64,000 nucleotides of DNA, from the NCBI RefSeq assembly GCF_027920545.1, contig NZ_CP115859.1:2553501-2617500 (forward strand). Reading direction: 5' to 3'. Positions 53,012-63,945 of this stretch are shown piece by piece. The translations under genes were made by a program, and so were the position numbers. Under the pieces are notes generated by a model, which ran no database searches, had not been told where the DNA came from, and saw only the letters and a program-made list of their open reading frames with translations. The DNA is from Chryseobacterium camelliae (GTDB lineage Bacteria; Bacteroidota; Bacteroidia; Flavobacteriales; Weeksellaceae). Position 1 is the stretch's first letter, and each line of letters opens with the position of its first letter.

Positions 53012-56000
53012 TTGGTGACAACTCATAAATATCTCAATATATTCTTGTTCCTGTCTTTTCTGTGTGTTTCTATGAATGCATTCGGACAAGAAAAACCTGT
53101 GACCGGTATTTCTATAAAAACAGATTATGAATTGCCGGATCCTACGCAATATGAAGCGTTTTACGATATAAAAACAGGGATGTATCTGGTCTATCCCAAG
53201 ATTGGAAATATTGTAACAGGAGTTCCGACAGCGATGTCTCCGGAAGAATACAAAGAATTTACACTCGCAACGCAGGCAAAGGCTTATTATAAAGAAAAAT
53301 CAGACCGATACAGTCTGCTTTTCAGAAAGGATAAAAGTGATGCACAAAAGAAAGGGCTGATTCCTGCCTTAACGATCAGAAACAGGCTTTTCGAAACCAT
53401 TTTCGGAAGCAATAAAATAGAAATCATTCCATCCGGATTTGCCTCTTTTGATTTTGGAGGATTGTACCAGAAAATTGATAATCCGCTGATTTTACCACAA
53501 AACAGAACCAGTTTTACATTTGATATCAACCAGAGAATTCAGTTGGGGCTTTTAGGAAAAGTAGGGGAAAACCTTCAATTGAAAGCCAATTATGATACTC
53601 AAAGCGGTTTTGCTTTCGAAAACAGGATGAATTTGGTGTGGCAGGCAAAAGGAAGCTGGAAAGATCTGCAGAGTAAAGGTCTTGGAGATATCAATTCTCC
53701 AGGAGCAGGCGGTGAAGATAAAATTATAAAAAGAGTAGAGTTCGGTAACGTTAATATGCCGTTGTCTACCAGTCTGATACGAGGATCTGAGTCTTTATTC
53801 GGGGTAAAAACAGAATTTCAGCTTGGTAAAACATACGGAACCGTAGTTCTTTCCCAACAACAGGGTGAAGCCCGAAATATTGTCGTTCAGGGAGGTGGAG
53901 TAATGAATACCTTTAAAATGAATGCGATAGATTACGAAGACAATCAGCATTACTTTTTAGGACATTACTTCTTAAATGGCTATGACAACGCTTTGCTTAA
54001 TTACCCTCAGATTAATTCCAGAATCAATATCACAAGATTAGAAGTTTGGGTATTGGATCAAGGAAACAGTAATTTAGCCTATCAAAAAAGTTTGGTAGGG
54101 ATTCGTGATTTGGGGGAAGGAGCATCCGGAACACCGGACAACTCTCAAAACGGATTGTACAACGCAATCTCTACAGCAATGGGAACCAGGGATCCAGGAA
54201 CCAATTATGGAGATATTTTACAAGGGGGAACATTTCCGGGGAGTCCGCAGCCCTATAGTAACGGAGAGCATTTTATTTTTAATAAAAAAGCAAGAAGGTT
54301 AAATGCAAACGAATATACCTTCCAGCCGCAATTAGGATATATTTCATTAAATCAGAAGCTAAATGATCAGCAATTGTTGGCGGTTTCATACTCTTATACG
54401 GTAAACGGAACCAATCAGGTTTATAAAGTAGGGGAATTTTCAGAAGAAAGCCCTGTTTTAATTGCTAAGCTTTTGAAATCAAATACTACGGTAAATGTAG
54501 AATCTCCGATGTGGGATTTGATGATGAAGAATATCTATGCATTAGATGCAGGACAGGTAAGCCAGGATGGGTTTATTTTAAATGTTTACTATAGAGATGC
54601 GCAAACAGGAGGTAAAGTTAATTACCTTCCTAATACAAATGTTCAGGACACCAACTTATTAAAATTACTGAACTGGGATCGTCTGAATACCAACGGCGAC
54701 CTTCAGTCGAACAGTGGCGGAACAACAGGGGACGGTATTTTTGACTTTGTAAACGGTATTACCATCAGGCCGGAAACCGGAAAAGTGATCTTTACTAAAG
54801 TACAGCCGTTTGGAAGTTACATTCAGAATGTTTTAGGAAGTAATAATCCTCAGTATGTATTTAGTGATTTGTACGACAAGCAAAAACAGGCTGCGACATA
54901 TAGCAATTTGGCGCAAAGATATACGATGGAAGGTCGCTACAAAGGAACTACCGGACAGGGAATTTCACTGGGTGCCGTAAACGTTCCTCAAGGATCTGTA
55001 AAAGTTTCGGCAAACGGAGTGCAACTGACAGAAGGTGTAGACTACACCGTAGATTATATGCTGGGAACCGTTACCATCATCAATGAGCAGGTGAAACAAT
55101 CCGGTCAGGCTATCAACATCGCTTTAGAAAATCAATTAACATTTAATACGCAGAGAAAAAGATTTTTAGGATTAAACTTAGAAAGAAGATTTAGCGAAAA
55201 TTTCATCTTAGGAGGTACGGTTGTTAATTATTCTGAGTCGCCGCTTACCCAAAAGGTAAATTATGGACAAGAAGCCGTAAATAATACAATGGCAGGAATC
55301 AATTTGATGTATAATAATCAATTGCCATTCCTGACAAGATTAACCGATAAAATTCCTTTGGTAAACACGGAAGCTCCTTCCAATTTAAATTTCAAAATGG
55401 AAGCTGCCTATTTGTTACCCGGACTGAATAAAGGAACAAATGATCAGTCGTATATTGATGATTTTGAACAGACCACTTCAAAAATCTCGTTAAAAGAACC
55501 GGCAGCCTGGAGTTTGGCTTCAAAACCTGAAAAAAATACGCAGGTTCCATTCAACATCGCTCCGCCGAATGATGATATTACGAGTGGATACGGAAGGGGA
55601 TTGTTGTCTTGGTATAATATTGATCCGAGATTCTGGGGAGTAGGAGGTAAAGCTCCTGCAGGAATTACCGCTCAGTCTATTTCCAATCATGCATCGAGAA
55701 GGGTACAGCTTTCGGAAATTTATAATAACAGAGATTTTGTGGCTGGTGAACAGACATTTACCAATACGTTCGATATTTCTTATTATCCTCAGGAAAAAGG
55801 ACCTTATAACGTAAACCCAAATACGGAAAGTACACAACAAAGATGGGGCGGAATCATGAGACCGATCAGTGTTTCCAACTTTGTAAACTCCAATATTGAA
55901 TATGTTGAATTTTGGTTAATGGATCCTTATGCGGATGGAAAACCACTGAGTAATCCGGGGAATACTCCGAAACTATTATTACATTTAGGAAACGTATCGG

Positions 56001-59000
56001 AAGATATCCTGAAAGATGGTTTAATGCAGTATGAAAACGGACTTCCTACTCCTTCCTCAACATCTACTACAACGAATTCAAATTGGGGGATTCAGCCCAA
56101 ACAACCTCCTGTTTTATATGCATTCTCAAGCGAAGGTACAGACAGAACAATTCAGGATGCAGGATACGACGGATTAACATCTGATCAGGAAGCTGCGAGA
56201 TTTGGAAATACGTTTATAAACCCTGTGACTAATTTATCTGACCCTGCTGTGGATGACTTCTTGTTCTACATGTCGGATAAATTTACAGGAACTTTAGCTT
56301 CTTCAATTATTGAACGTTATAAATATTTCAGAGGCCCTGAAGGAAATTCTAAAAGCAATTCTTTGGAAGTTTCTTCACAAACTCCGGATGCGGAAGATAT
56401 CAATAAAGACTACAATTTAGATCAAAGTGAAAACTACAACCAGTATGAAGTAAACTTAGATCAGACAAGCCTGGCTTTAGGGCAAAATAATATCGTGGAT
56501 GTAAAAACGGTAAAAGCTACTTTCCAAAATGGGCAGTCATCTGATGTGAAGTGGTATTTATTCAGAATTCCGGTTTCACAGTATTCGGCTACAGAAGGAG
56601 ATCACTCACCATCTGTTCTTAATAATGTGAGATTTGCAAGATTATTATTGACAGGATTCGATAACACTTCTACTTTAAGATTCGGAACAATGGATTTGGT
56701 GCGTTCGGACTGGAGAAGATATCCGAATAAAATTGCAAGTGCAACAGTAGATTCACCAACTGAAGGTACCTCAGGAAGCCCTACAATGAATGATAATTTT
56801 GAGGTAGGAAGTGTAAATATTGAAGAAAACGGATTGAATCAACCTCCGTATGTATTGCCTCCCGGAATCGACAGACAGGTATTGAGCGGAAATGCAGGAG
56901 CTCAGAGACAGAATGAAGCTTCTCTTTATATGAAAATCAAGAACCTTAGCCAAGAAGCCAGAGGGGTTTTCAAAAATACGACTCTTGATATGAGAAGATA
57001 TAAAAAGCTAAAACTTTTTATGCATGCTGAAAACTTAGATAATCCGATCTCTTCAGCCCTTGATAATAACTTGAAGTTCTTTATCCGTTTCGGAAGTGAT
57101 GCTACGGATAATTACTATGAATATGAATCTTCAGTAAAATATACAGCAAATACGGCAACTACTCCTTTAGAGATCTGGCCTGTGGAAAACGATGTGGATT
57201 TTGAGATTCAGGATTTCGTAAATGCAAAAATCAGAAGAGATAAACAATCTCCTAACAATATTACGGAAAGAACCAGAGACGTACAGTTTAGTCATGATAA
57301 TAAAGATATCTATATCAAAGGTAGACCTTCGTTAGGAAACATTACCACAATTATGATTGGGGTAAGAAACTTACAGAGAGGAGATATTAATGATAAAGGT
57401 AGAGTAATCTGGGTAAATGAAATTCGTCTTTCGGAAATTGAAAATGATGGAGGATATGCCGGAAATGCAAGCCTTAATTTCAATCTAGGAGATTTTGCTA
57501 CGGTAAATACAAGCGCTTCCTACAGTTCAGTAGGTTTTGGAAATATAGATTCTAAACCTGCCGAAAGAAGCCAGTCTTCACAATCTGCATTCAGCATCAA
57601 CACTGCGATTAATGTAGACAAACTTTTACCTGAAAAAAGCGGGGTAAAAATTCCGTTGAATTACTCGTATTCTCAAACGATCGAAGATCCGAAATACAAT
57701 CCGTTGGATACCGATGTGGAATTTAATAAAGCTGCGAATAAAGAAGAACTTAAAAAAGTAGCAAGAACCTATACGCAACAAAGAAGTATCGGTATTGTGA
57801 ATATGCATAAAGAAAGGGTAAACCAAAACAGAAAACCAAAATTCTATGATATAGAAAACGTTTCCATGACGGCGGTTTATAATGATGATTATTACAGAGA
57901 TATTTATACCAAGAAGAATTACAGACAATACTTCAGAGGATACATAGATTATAATTATACCTTTAAACCTTGGGTGATCAGACCGTTCAATAAAATGATC
58001 AGCGATACCGCAAAATCAACCAAGTACCTGAGATGGGTGAAGGAATTTAATTTTAATCCGGTTCCTACAAGATTATCTTTCAGAACGGAAATTGACAGAA
58101 ATTACAACGAACTTGAATTTAGAGATATAGAATCTATCCTTTCAGGAAATTTCGGAAGTAATTTTGATGTGATCAAAAACAGAAACTTCTATTTCGGTTG
58201 GCAGTATGGTTTGGAATTCGGTCTTACAAAATCATTGAAACTTCAGGTGAACTCATTGACGAGAACCCTGAATGATAATATCGATGTGAATACAATGGAC
58301 AACAGCTCAATTTTCGGAAATGTGTTCAGAGCCGGAAGACCTGTTCTATATAATCATAAAGCGCAGTTAAGTTATAAATTACCATTCCAGTATCTTCCGT
58401 ATCTGGATTTCATTGATGGAGAATTGGGGTATGGATTTGCTTATAACTGGAACTCGAGATCTACCGCTTTACTTTCAAGCCCGGAAGGAAGCTTAGGATC
58501 TATTGGTCAGAATACAAATGTGATCACAGCTAAAGCAAGTGCCGATATCCCTAAATTCTTCAGCCAGTTTAAATACTTCCAGAAAATTACAGCTAAAATG
58601 CAGAAAAGAAAAAGAGAGATCGATTCTTTAAATAATGCATATACATTGGCTTGGGATAAAAAAAGATACAAATACAAAGGCTATAAATTTAAAAATAAAC
58701 TGACGCCTTTACAGAGTATCGCTAATTTCATGACTTCATTCAAACAATTGAATGTGGATTATACAGAAAATAACGGATCTGTTATTCCGGGACTTATTTC
58801 TGCTCCGAACTGGTACGGATACGGACAAACCGTAGGAGGACCAACGGCAGGATTCTTATTAGGATCACAGTCGGATATCAGAAGGATTGCAGTAGAAAAT
58901 GGCTGGGTAAGCGGTTCCTCATTGATGAATGATCCTTATATTCAGATGTCGACAAAAGAATTAAGAGGAGATTTACAATTCATGCCGATTAATGACTTTA

Positions 59001-60058
59001 GAATAGATTTTAACGTTCTTCATACTTATAACCGAAACTTTTCACAGTCAGGATTTAATGATCGTCAGAATTTAGCATATCCAAATCATGACTTCTCTTT
59101 CGGAAATGATTTTGTAACGTATTCGAATACCGTAGTGGCTATTAATACAGCTTTCAAAGACGGGGCTGCAATTTATCAGGCAATTAGAGCAAATGCAATG
59201 GCGATTTCTCAGCAAATGGGAGGTACACTAAACGCGGATGGCTTTACAGACGGACATAGTATTGCTAATGCATACGTATTAATTCCTGCCTTTAGAGCAG
59301 CGGTAGAAGGAAAATCTCCAAAAGCAATCGGGAATGCTAAAAAAGCAGGGCTTCCGATTCCAAACTGGAAAATTATATATTCAGGATTAAGAAATATTCC
59401 TGTAATTAACGGTCAGTTTAGTAAATTCGATCTGTTACATGCCTATAGTGCGACTTACACCGCAACAGGTATTCAGTCGAGTATTGATTATTATAACGTT
59501 CCTACCTCGGGTAATGATAAAGATATAAACGGAGACTACATTAATCCATATACTTTCTCGCAGGCTACCTATATAGAATCTTTCTCACCGCTTATCGGAA
59601 TAGATGTTACCATGAGAAACAATATGCAGTTTGGATTACAGTACAACAGAAACAGAATGTTATTGTTAGGATTGGTAAACCATACCCTTACCGAAGAAGC
59701 AAATACCGAATATGTGGTAAGATTAGGATATATTATTAGAAACTTCAGATTGGGAATGGCAAATACAAGAGGCTCCAGATCTAAAGGAAGTGACCTTAAT
59801 ATAAGAGGAGATATTTCATTAAGAGACGGGCAGACAAGTATTATGAATATTTTATTGAACGATTCTCAGGTTACAGGCGGACAAAAAGTAATGAACATCA
59901 AACTTTCCGCAGATTATAATGTTTCCGAAAATCTGAATCTGAGATTATTCTATGAGCAATTAACCTCAAAATATAAAATATCCACGGCATTCCCGCTATC
60001 CACAATCAGGGCAGGTATTTCTGCAACGTTTACATTCGGAGATTCCGGCGGATTCTAA
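53012..60058 (+). CDS. sprA: SprA, outer-membrane translocon of the type IX secretion system
   Basis: At 2348 aa this is the giant beta-barrel pore of T9SS (SprA/Sov). The N-terminal signal peptide (IFLFLSFLCVSMNAFGQ) is followed by conserved blocks, and the body is rich in beta strands with aromatic ends. The ruvA-sprA-gcvH order is the one found in F. johnsoniae and relatives. It passes folded cargo with C-terminal sorting domains, such as the product of 40546-42519, and is needed for gliding in motile species. The start is TTG 53012 or GTG 53015; no ATG fits before the signal peptide. Confidence 0.95.
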   Translation: MVTTHKYLNIFLFLSFLCVSMNAFGQEKPVTGISIKTDYELPDPTQYEAFYDIKTGMYLVYPKIGNIVTGVPTAMSPEEYKEFTLATQAKAYYKEKSDRYSLLFRKDKSDAQKKGLIPALTIRNRLFETIFGSNKIEIIPSGFASFDFGGLYQKIDNPLILPQNRTSFTFDINQRIQLGLLGKVGENLQLKANYDTQSGFAFENRMNLVWQAKGSWKDLQSKGLGDINSPGAGGEDKIIKRVEFGNVNMPLSTSLIRGSESLFGVKTEFQLGKTYGTVVLSQQQGEARNIVVQGGGVMNTFKMNAIDYEDNQHYFLGHYFLNGYDNALLNYPQINSRINITRLEVWVLDQGNSNLAYQKSLVGIRDLGEGASGTPDNSQNGLYNAISTAMGTRDPGTNYGDILQGGTFPGSPQPYSNGEHFIFNKKARRLNANEYTFQPQLGYISLNQKLNDQQLLAVSYSYTVNGTNQVYKVGEFSEESPVLIAKLLKSNTTVNVESPMWDLMMKNIYALDAGQVSQDGFILNVYYRDAQTGGKVNYLPNTNVQDTNLLKLLNWDRLNTNGDLQSNSGGTTGDGIFDFVNGITIRPETGKVIFTKVQPFGSYIQNVLGSNNPQYVFSDLYDKQKQAATYSNLAQRYTMEGRYKGTTGQGISLGAVNVPQGSVKVSANGVQLTEGVDYTVDYMLGTVTIINEQVKQSGQAINIALENQLTFNTQRKRFLGLNLERRFSENFILGGTVVNYSESPLTQKVNYGQEAVNNTMAGINLMYNNQLPFLTRLTDKIPLVNTEAPSNLNFKMEAAYLLPGLNKGTNDQSYIDDFEQTTSKISLKEPAAWSLASKPEKNTQVPFNIAPPNDDITSGYGRGLLSWYNIDPRFWGVGGKAPAGITAQSISNHASRRVQLSEIYNNRDFVAGEQTFTNTFDISYYPQEKGPYNVNPNTESTQQRWGGIMRPISVSNFVNSNIEYVEFWLMDPYADGKPLSNPGNTPKLLLHLGNVSEDILKDGLMQYENGLPTPSSTSTTTNSNWGIQPKQPPVLYAFSSEGTDRTIQDAGYDGLTSDQEAARFGNTFINPVTNLSDPAVDDFLFYMSDKFTGTLASSIIERYKYFRGPEGNSKSNSLEVSSQTPDAEDINKDYNLDQSENYNQYEVNLDQTSLALGQNNIVDVKTVKATFQNGQSSDVKWYLFRIPVSQYSATEGDHSPSVLNNVRFARLLLTGFDNTSTLRFGTMDLVRSDWRRYPNKIASATVDSPTEGTSGSPTMNDNFEVGSVNIEENGLNQPPYVLPPGIDRQVLSGNAGAQRQNEASLYMKIKNLSQEARGVFKNTTLDMRRYKKLKLFMHAENLDNPISSALDNNLKFFIRFGSDATDNYYEYESSVKYTANTATTPLEIWPVENDVDFEIQDFVNAKIRRDKQSPNNITERTRDVQFSHDNKDIYIKGRPSLGNITTIMIGVRNLQRGDINDKGRVIWVNEIRLSEIENDGGYAGNASLNFNLGDFATVNTSASYSSVGFGNIDSKPAERSQSSQSAFSINTAINVDKLLPEKSGVKIPLNYSYSQTIEDPKYNPLDTDVEFNKAANKEELKKVARTYTQQRSIGIVNMHKERVNQNRKPKFYDIENVSMTAVYNDDYYRDIYTKKNYRQYFRGYIDYNYTFKPWVIRPFNKMISDTAKSTKYLRWVKEFNFNPVPTRLSFRTEIDRNYNELEFRDIESILSGNFGSNFDVIKNRNFYFGWQYGLEFGLTKSLKLQVNSLTRTLNDNIDVNTMDNSSIFGNVFRAGRPVLYNHKAQLSYKLPFQYLPYLDFIDGELGYGFAYNWNSRSTALLSSPEGSLGSIGQNTNVITAKASADIPKFFSQFKYFQKITAKMQKRKREIDSLNNAYTLAWDKKRYKYKGYKFKNKLTPLQSIANFMTSFKQLNVDYTENNGSVIPGLISAPNWYGYGQTVGGPTAGFLLGSQSDIRRIAVENGWVSGSSLMNDPYIQMSTKELRGDLQFMPINDFRIDFNVLHTYNRNFSQSGFNDRQNLAYPNHDFSFGNDFVTYSNTVVAINTAFKDGAAIYQAIRANAMAISQQMGGTLNADGFTDGHSIANAYVLIPAFRAAVEGKSPKAIGNAKKAGLPIPNWKIIYSGLRNIPVINGQFSKFDLLHAYSATYTATGIQSSIDYYNVPTSGNDKDINGDYINPYTFSQATYIESFSPLIGIDVTMRNNMQFGLQYNRNRMLLLGLVNHTLTEEANTEYVVRLGYIIRNFRLGMANTRGSRSKGSDLNIRGDISLRDGQTSIMNILLNDSQVTGGQKVMNIKLSADYNVSENLNLRLFYEQLTSKYKISTAFPLSTIRAGISATFTFGDSGGF

Positions 60059-60064
60059 ATCTAT

Positions 60065-60094
60065 AAAACTCTCTTTTTAAGAGAGTTTTTTTTA
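60065..60094 (+). terminator. Intrinsic terminator after sprA
   Basis: AACTCTC / GAGAGTT stem followed by eight T. Confidence 0.8.
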
Positions 60095-60176
60095 TGAGAC
60101 TAAGGAACATGATAAGAAGAATTTCATTTTTTTGAATCCGTGAATTCTAAAGACTGCAAATAATTTCTTTATTTCC

Positions 60177-60207
60177 TTTGAGCATTTATCTATTTTGAAT
60201 AAATTTG
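60177..60207 (+). promoter_or_regulatory. Promoter of gcvH
   Basis: TTTG (60177-60180), a 19-bp spacer and TAAATTTG (60200-60207) match the Bacteroidota consensus, 19 bp before the gcvH start. Confidence 0.78.
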
Positions 60208-60226
60208 TTGACATAAAAAAATAAAA

Positions 60227-60604
60227 ATGAACACACCATCAGAATTAAAGTACACTAAAGACCACGAATGGATTAAGATTGAAGGTAACGTAGCTACAAT
60301 CGGTATTACAGACTTCGCGCAAGGAGAGCTTGGAGATATCGTATACGTAGATGTAGATACTGTAGATGACGAGCTTAATGGAGGAGACGTTTTCGGAAGT
60401 GTAGAAGCTGTAAAAACAGTTTCAGACTTATTCTTGCCTATCTCAGGAAAAGTTATTGAGTTCAACTCAGACCTGGAAGATCAGCCGGAATTACTAAATT
60501 CAGATCCTTACGGAAATGGATGGATTATTAAATTAGAAGTTGCTGAAGGTGCAGATCATTCAGAATTGCTTTCTGCAGAGGAATATCAAGCTATCATTGG
60601 ATAG
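60227..60604 (+). CDS. gcvH: Glycine cleavage system H protein
   Basis: This 125-aa lipoyl-carrier protein has the lipoylation site Lys in GSVEAVKTVSDL and the opening LKYTKDHEWIKIEG. It shuttles aminomethyl groups between the P, T and L proteins. It has its own promoter and is followed by an overlapping VanZ-like gene. Confidence 0.97.
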   Translation: MNTPSELKYTKDHEWIKIEGNVATIGITDFAQGELGDIVYVDVDTVDDELNGGDVFGSVEAVKTVSDLFLPISGKVIEFNSDLEDQPELLNSDPYGNGWIIKLEVAEGADHSELLSAEEYQAIIG

Positions 60605-60956
60605 GATATCAAAAATATTTAGTAAGATTTTGCCCATTTATTGGGCATTTCTTACTTATATGCTGTTGAAGCCTGGTGAAGAGAATCATGAATATTGGTT
60701 CATGTTCAGCGGGATCGACAAGGCTCTGCACCTAAGCATATTTGCAATGCTTGGTTTCTGTTTCATGGCAGCCTTCCCTAAAATCAGGTTTTCTTACTTT
60801 TTTCAAATCATTCTTATTTACGCGTTCCTTACAGAAATCCTTCAGGAAGAGATGGGGTTTGGGAGATCTATGGAGACTTTGGATATTGTTGCGGATACCA
60901 TCGGTTGCCTTATCGGGTACTATATATATAAGATACTCATCAAACGTTTTTTCTGA
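60597..60956 (+). CDS. VanZ-like membrane protein
   Basis: This 119-aa protein has four membrane segments. IDKALHLSIFAMLGFCF and TEILQEEMGFGRSMETLDIVADTIGCLIGY (with the conserved Glu and Asp) match the VanZ-like family. The TTG at 60597 is preferred. Earlier starts would lie within gcvH. It overlaps gcvH by 8 nt. Confidence 0.82.
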   Translation: MDRISKIFSKILPIYWAFLTYMLLKPGEENHEYWFMFSGIDKALHLSIFAMLGFCFMAAFPKIRFSYFFQIILIYAFLTEILQEEMGFGRSMETLDIVADTIGCLIGYYIYKILIKRFF

Positions 60957-61400
60957 TCAGGAAATAAATTCTGCTTCTTTCATTCTGGCAAAAAGAATCT
61001 TTCTTTTCAAATATAGACTTTTAACAATACTCATTTTTAGGAGCTTAATCCCGCTCTCCGCACTCGCTATTTTCTTTTGAAGAAAGAAAATGAGCTCAGA
61101 CAAATGCTGCGATCGGGGCTATGATATTCTATATAGTATAAAAGGTAGTCTGCAGAAATAACCTTTCTTTAAACCAATAAGTATTCTTTATATAAGCCAC
61201 CAAAATTAAAGCTTTGGAACATTCCAAATATCTAGTTTGGGGTAAAATCAGTTCAAATTTTATTCTTAGACAGCTACCTGTAAATAATTTGGTTATTGTG
61301 GATAAGTACTATTGGTATTTTAATCGTTTGTTTATTAGTTGTTTAATTGAAATAGTTTCCCACAATATAGACTCATGTATAACTTTACAATAAATAAATT
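60957..61400. other. Non-coding region with a possible dispersed repeat
   Basis: No gene is seen. At about 61037-61122 a stretch AGGAGCTTAATCCCGCTCTC... with a 9-bp stem ATTTTCTTT / AAAGAAAAT (61069-61091) and GAGCTCAGACAAATGCTGCG resembles a repeat I recall from related genomes. The rest is AT-rich. Confidence 0.4.
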
Positions 61401-61404
61401 AGGA

Positions 61405-61431
61405 TTGTAATGTTAAGATGTTTTATCTTTG
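61405..61431 (+). promoter_or_regulatory. rRNA promoter P1 candidate
   Basis: TTG at 61405-61407 and TATCTTTG at 61424-61431, with a 16-bp spacer (slightly short). The sequence downstream contains AAGCGCAG, as does that after P2. Confidence 0.55.
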
Positions 61432-61550
61432 CGGCACTGAAAACGAGAGTATATCGGTAAGCGCAGAAGAGCCTTTAGGTGGGCGTAGAGATTAATAAAA
61501 TCACTTTAACAGATAGGAAAAAAAACGATCAAAACTTTTTAAAATAAAAG

Positions 61551-61580
61551 TTGCGGGAGTTAAAATTTTTTGTATCTTTG
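61551..61580 (+). promoter_or_regulatory. rRNA promoter P2
   Basis: TTG (61551-61553), a 19-bp spacer and TATCTTTG (61573-61580) match the consensus exactly. Confidence 0.8.
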
Positions 61581-61673
61581 CAGTCCGGTAAAACGGGAAG
61601 CGCAGGAGTGGGATTGAAGGTTTAGAGAGAGGTTAAGGTTACTAAAAAAACTTTAAAATTTTCTTGAAAAACA

Positions 61674-61705
61674 TTTGGTCATAAAGAAAATAATTTTTAC
61701 TTTTG
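61674..61705 (+). promoter_or_regulatory. rRNA promoter P3
   Basis: TTTG (61674-61677), a 20-bp spacer and TACTTTTG (61698-61705), about 140 bp before 16S. Confidence 0.7.
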
Positions 61706-61766
61706 CACTCGCAAATACGGAGCGAAACTGACAGAAAAGTAGCTTCGTTAAAAAGCGGAAGATTGG

Positions 61767-61780
61767 AAGATCATTGACAT
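61767..61780 (+). promoter_or_regulatory. rRNA leader motif, copy 1
   Basis: AAGATCATTGACAT lies about 68 bp before 16S. The identical 14-mer is at 63866-63879 about 67 bp before 23S. It is probably a leader or antitermination element. Confidence 0.6.
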
Positions 61781-61802
61781 ACAATATAACAACCAAGTAA
61801 GG

Positions 61803-61835
61803 AAAAACTAAAGCGTAAAAAAACTTTGAGTGAGT
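61803..61835 (+). other. 5' strand of the 16S processing stem
   Basis: AAAAACTAAAGC (61803-61814) and AACTTTGAGTGAGT (61822-61835) pair with 63428-63439 and 63411-63424. The second helix has two G-U pairs. The long helix around 16S is the expected RNase III substrate. Confidence 0.75.
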
Positions 61836-61847
61836 CAGACAAACATA

Positions 61848-63364
<1,517 letters not shown>

Positions 63365-63410
63365 AGAGCGTCTTCGGACGATAAAAAAACAAGGACACTA
63401 TGTGTCCAGA

Positions 63411-63439
63411 ACTTACTTAAAGTTCAAGCTTTAGTTTTT
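63411..63439 (+). other. 3' strand of the 16S processing stem
   Basis: ACTTACTTAAAGTT (63411-63424) and GCTTTAGTTTTT (63428-63439) pair with the 5' strand at 61803-61835. Confidence 0.75.
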
Positions 63440-63558
63440 TATTTGGTTGCTATATAAAAAAATACAAAACCCACTAGAAATTAGTATAGGGAAAGAGATT
63501 GAGAAATGAAGAAGAGGAAAAGGAATTACTTATTACTCATCACCCATTACTCATACAA

Positions 63559-63632
63559 AGTCTCGTAGCTCAGCTGGTTAGAGCGCTACACTGATAATGT
63601 AGAGGTCGGCAGTTCGAGCCTGCCCGAGACTA
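63559..63632 (+). tRNA. tRNA-Ile (anticodon GAT)
   Basis: This 74-nt cloverleaf has acceptor AGTCTCG / CGAGACT, the loop CTGATAA and the T arm GGCAGTTCGAGCCTGCC. It lies in the 16S-23S spacer as usual. Confidence 0.96.
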
Positions 63633-63646
63633 CTAATTAAAGCGGC

Positions 63647-63712
63647 TGGCGAATAGCTTTTGGCTGCTGGCATTTAGCCAATAGCAAGAAGCCATAAGCA
63701 AGAAGCAACTAG
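63647..63712. repeat. GCCAAAAGCTAT-type dispersed repeat in the rRNA spacer
   Basis: TGGCGAATAGCTTTTGGC at 63647-63664 is the reverse complement, with one mismatch, of 13941-13958 in the paaB-paaC gap. The stretch runs on with AGCCAATAGCAAGAAGCC words between tRNA-Ile and tRNA-Ala. Confidence 0.6.
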
Positions 63713-63713
63713 A

Positions 63714-63787
63714 GGGGAATTAGCTCAGCTGGCTAGAGCGCCTGCCTTGCACGCAGGAGGTCAAGGGTTCGACTCCCTTATTCTCCA
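63714..63787 (+). tRNA. tRNA-Ala (anticodon TGC)
   Basis: This 74-nt cloverleaf has acceptor GGGGAAT / ATTCTCC, anticodon stem CCTGC / GCAGG, loop CTTGCAC and T arm AAGGGTTCGACTCCCTT. Confidence 0.96.
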
Positions 63788-63865
63788 CAGTTTTGGAGGT
63801 TTAGTTTAAAAGTTACGATTGGAGCCAAAAACAACAATTGTTTACTAAACCAAAAAGAAGACAAT

Positions 63866-63879
63866 AAGATCATTGACAT
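63866..63879 (+). promoter_or_regulatory. rRNA leader motif, copy 2
   Basis: This is identical to AAGATCATTGACAT at 61767-61780 and lies at the same distance before 23S. Confidence 0.6.
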
Positions 63880-63945
63880 TAACGGTAAAGACATCACAAA
63901 GAGAAAACCGAGCACTTATAAGTGCTTGAGTAACCTAAAAATAGG

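Noticed and set aside
60742..61080. 112-aa plus-strand ORF over the VanZ-like gene and the gap
   Set aside because: It is in another frame of the VanZ-like gene and has no recognisable pattern.
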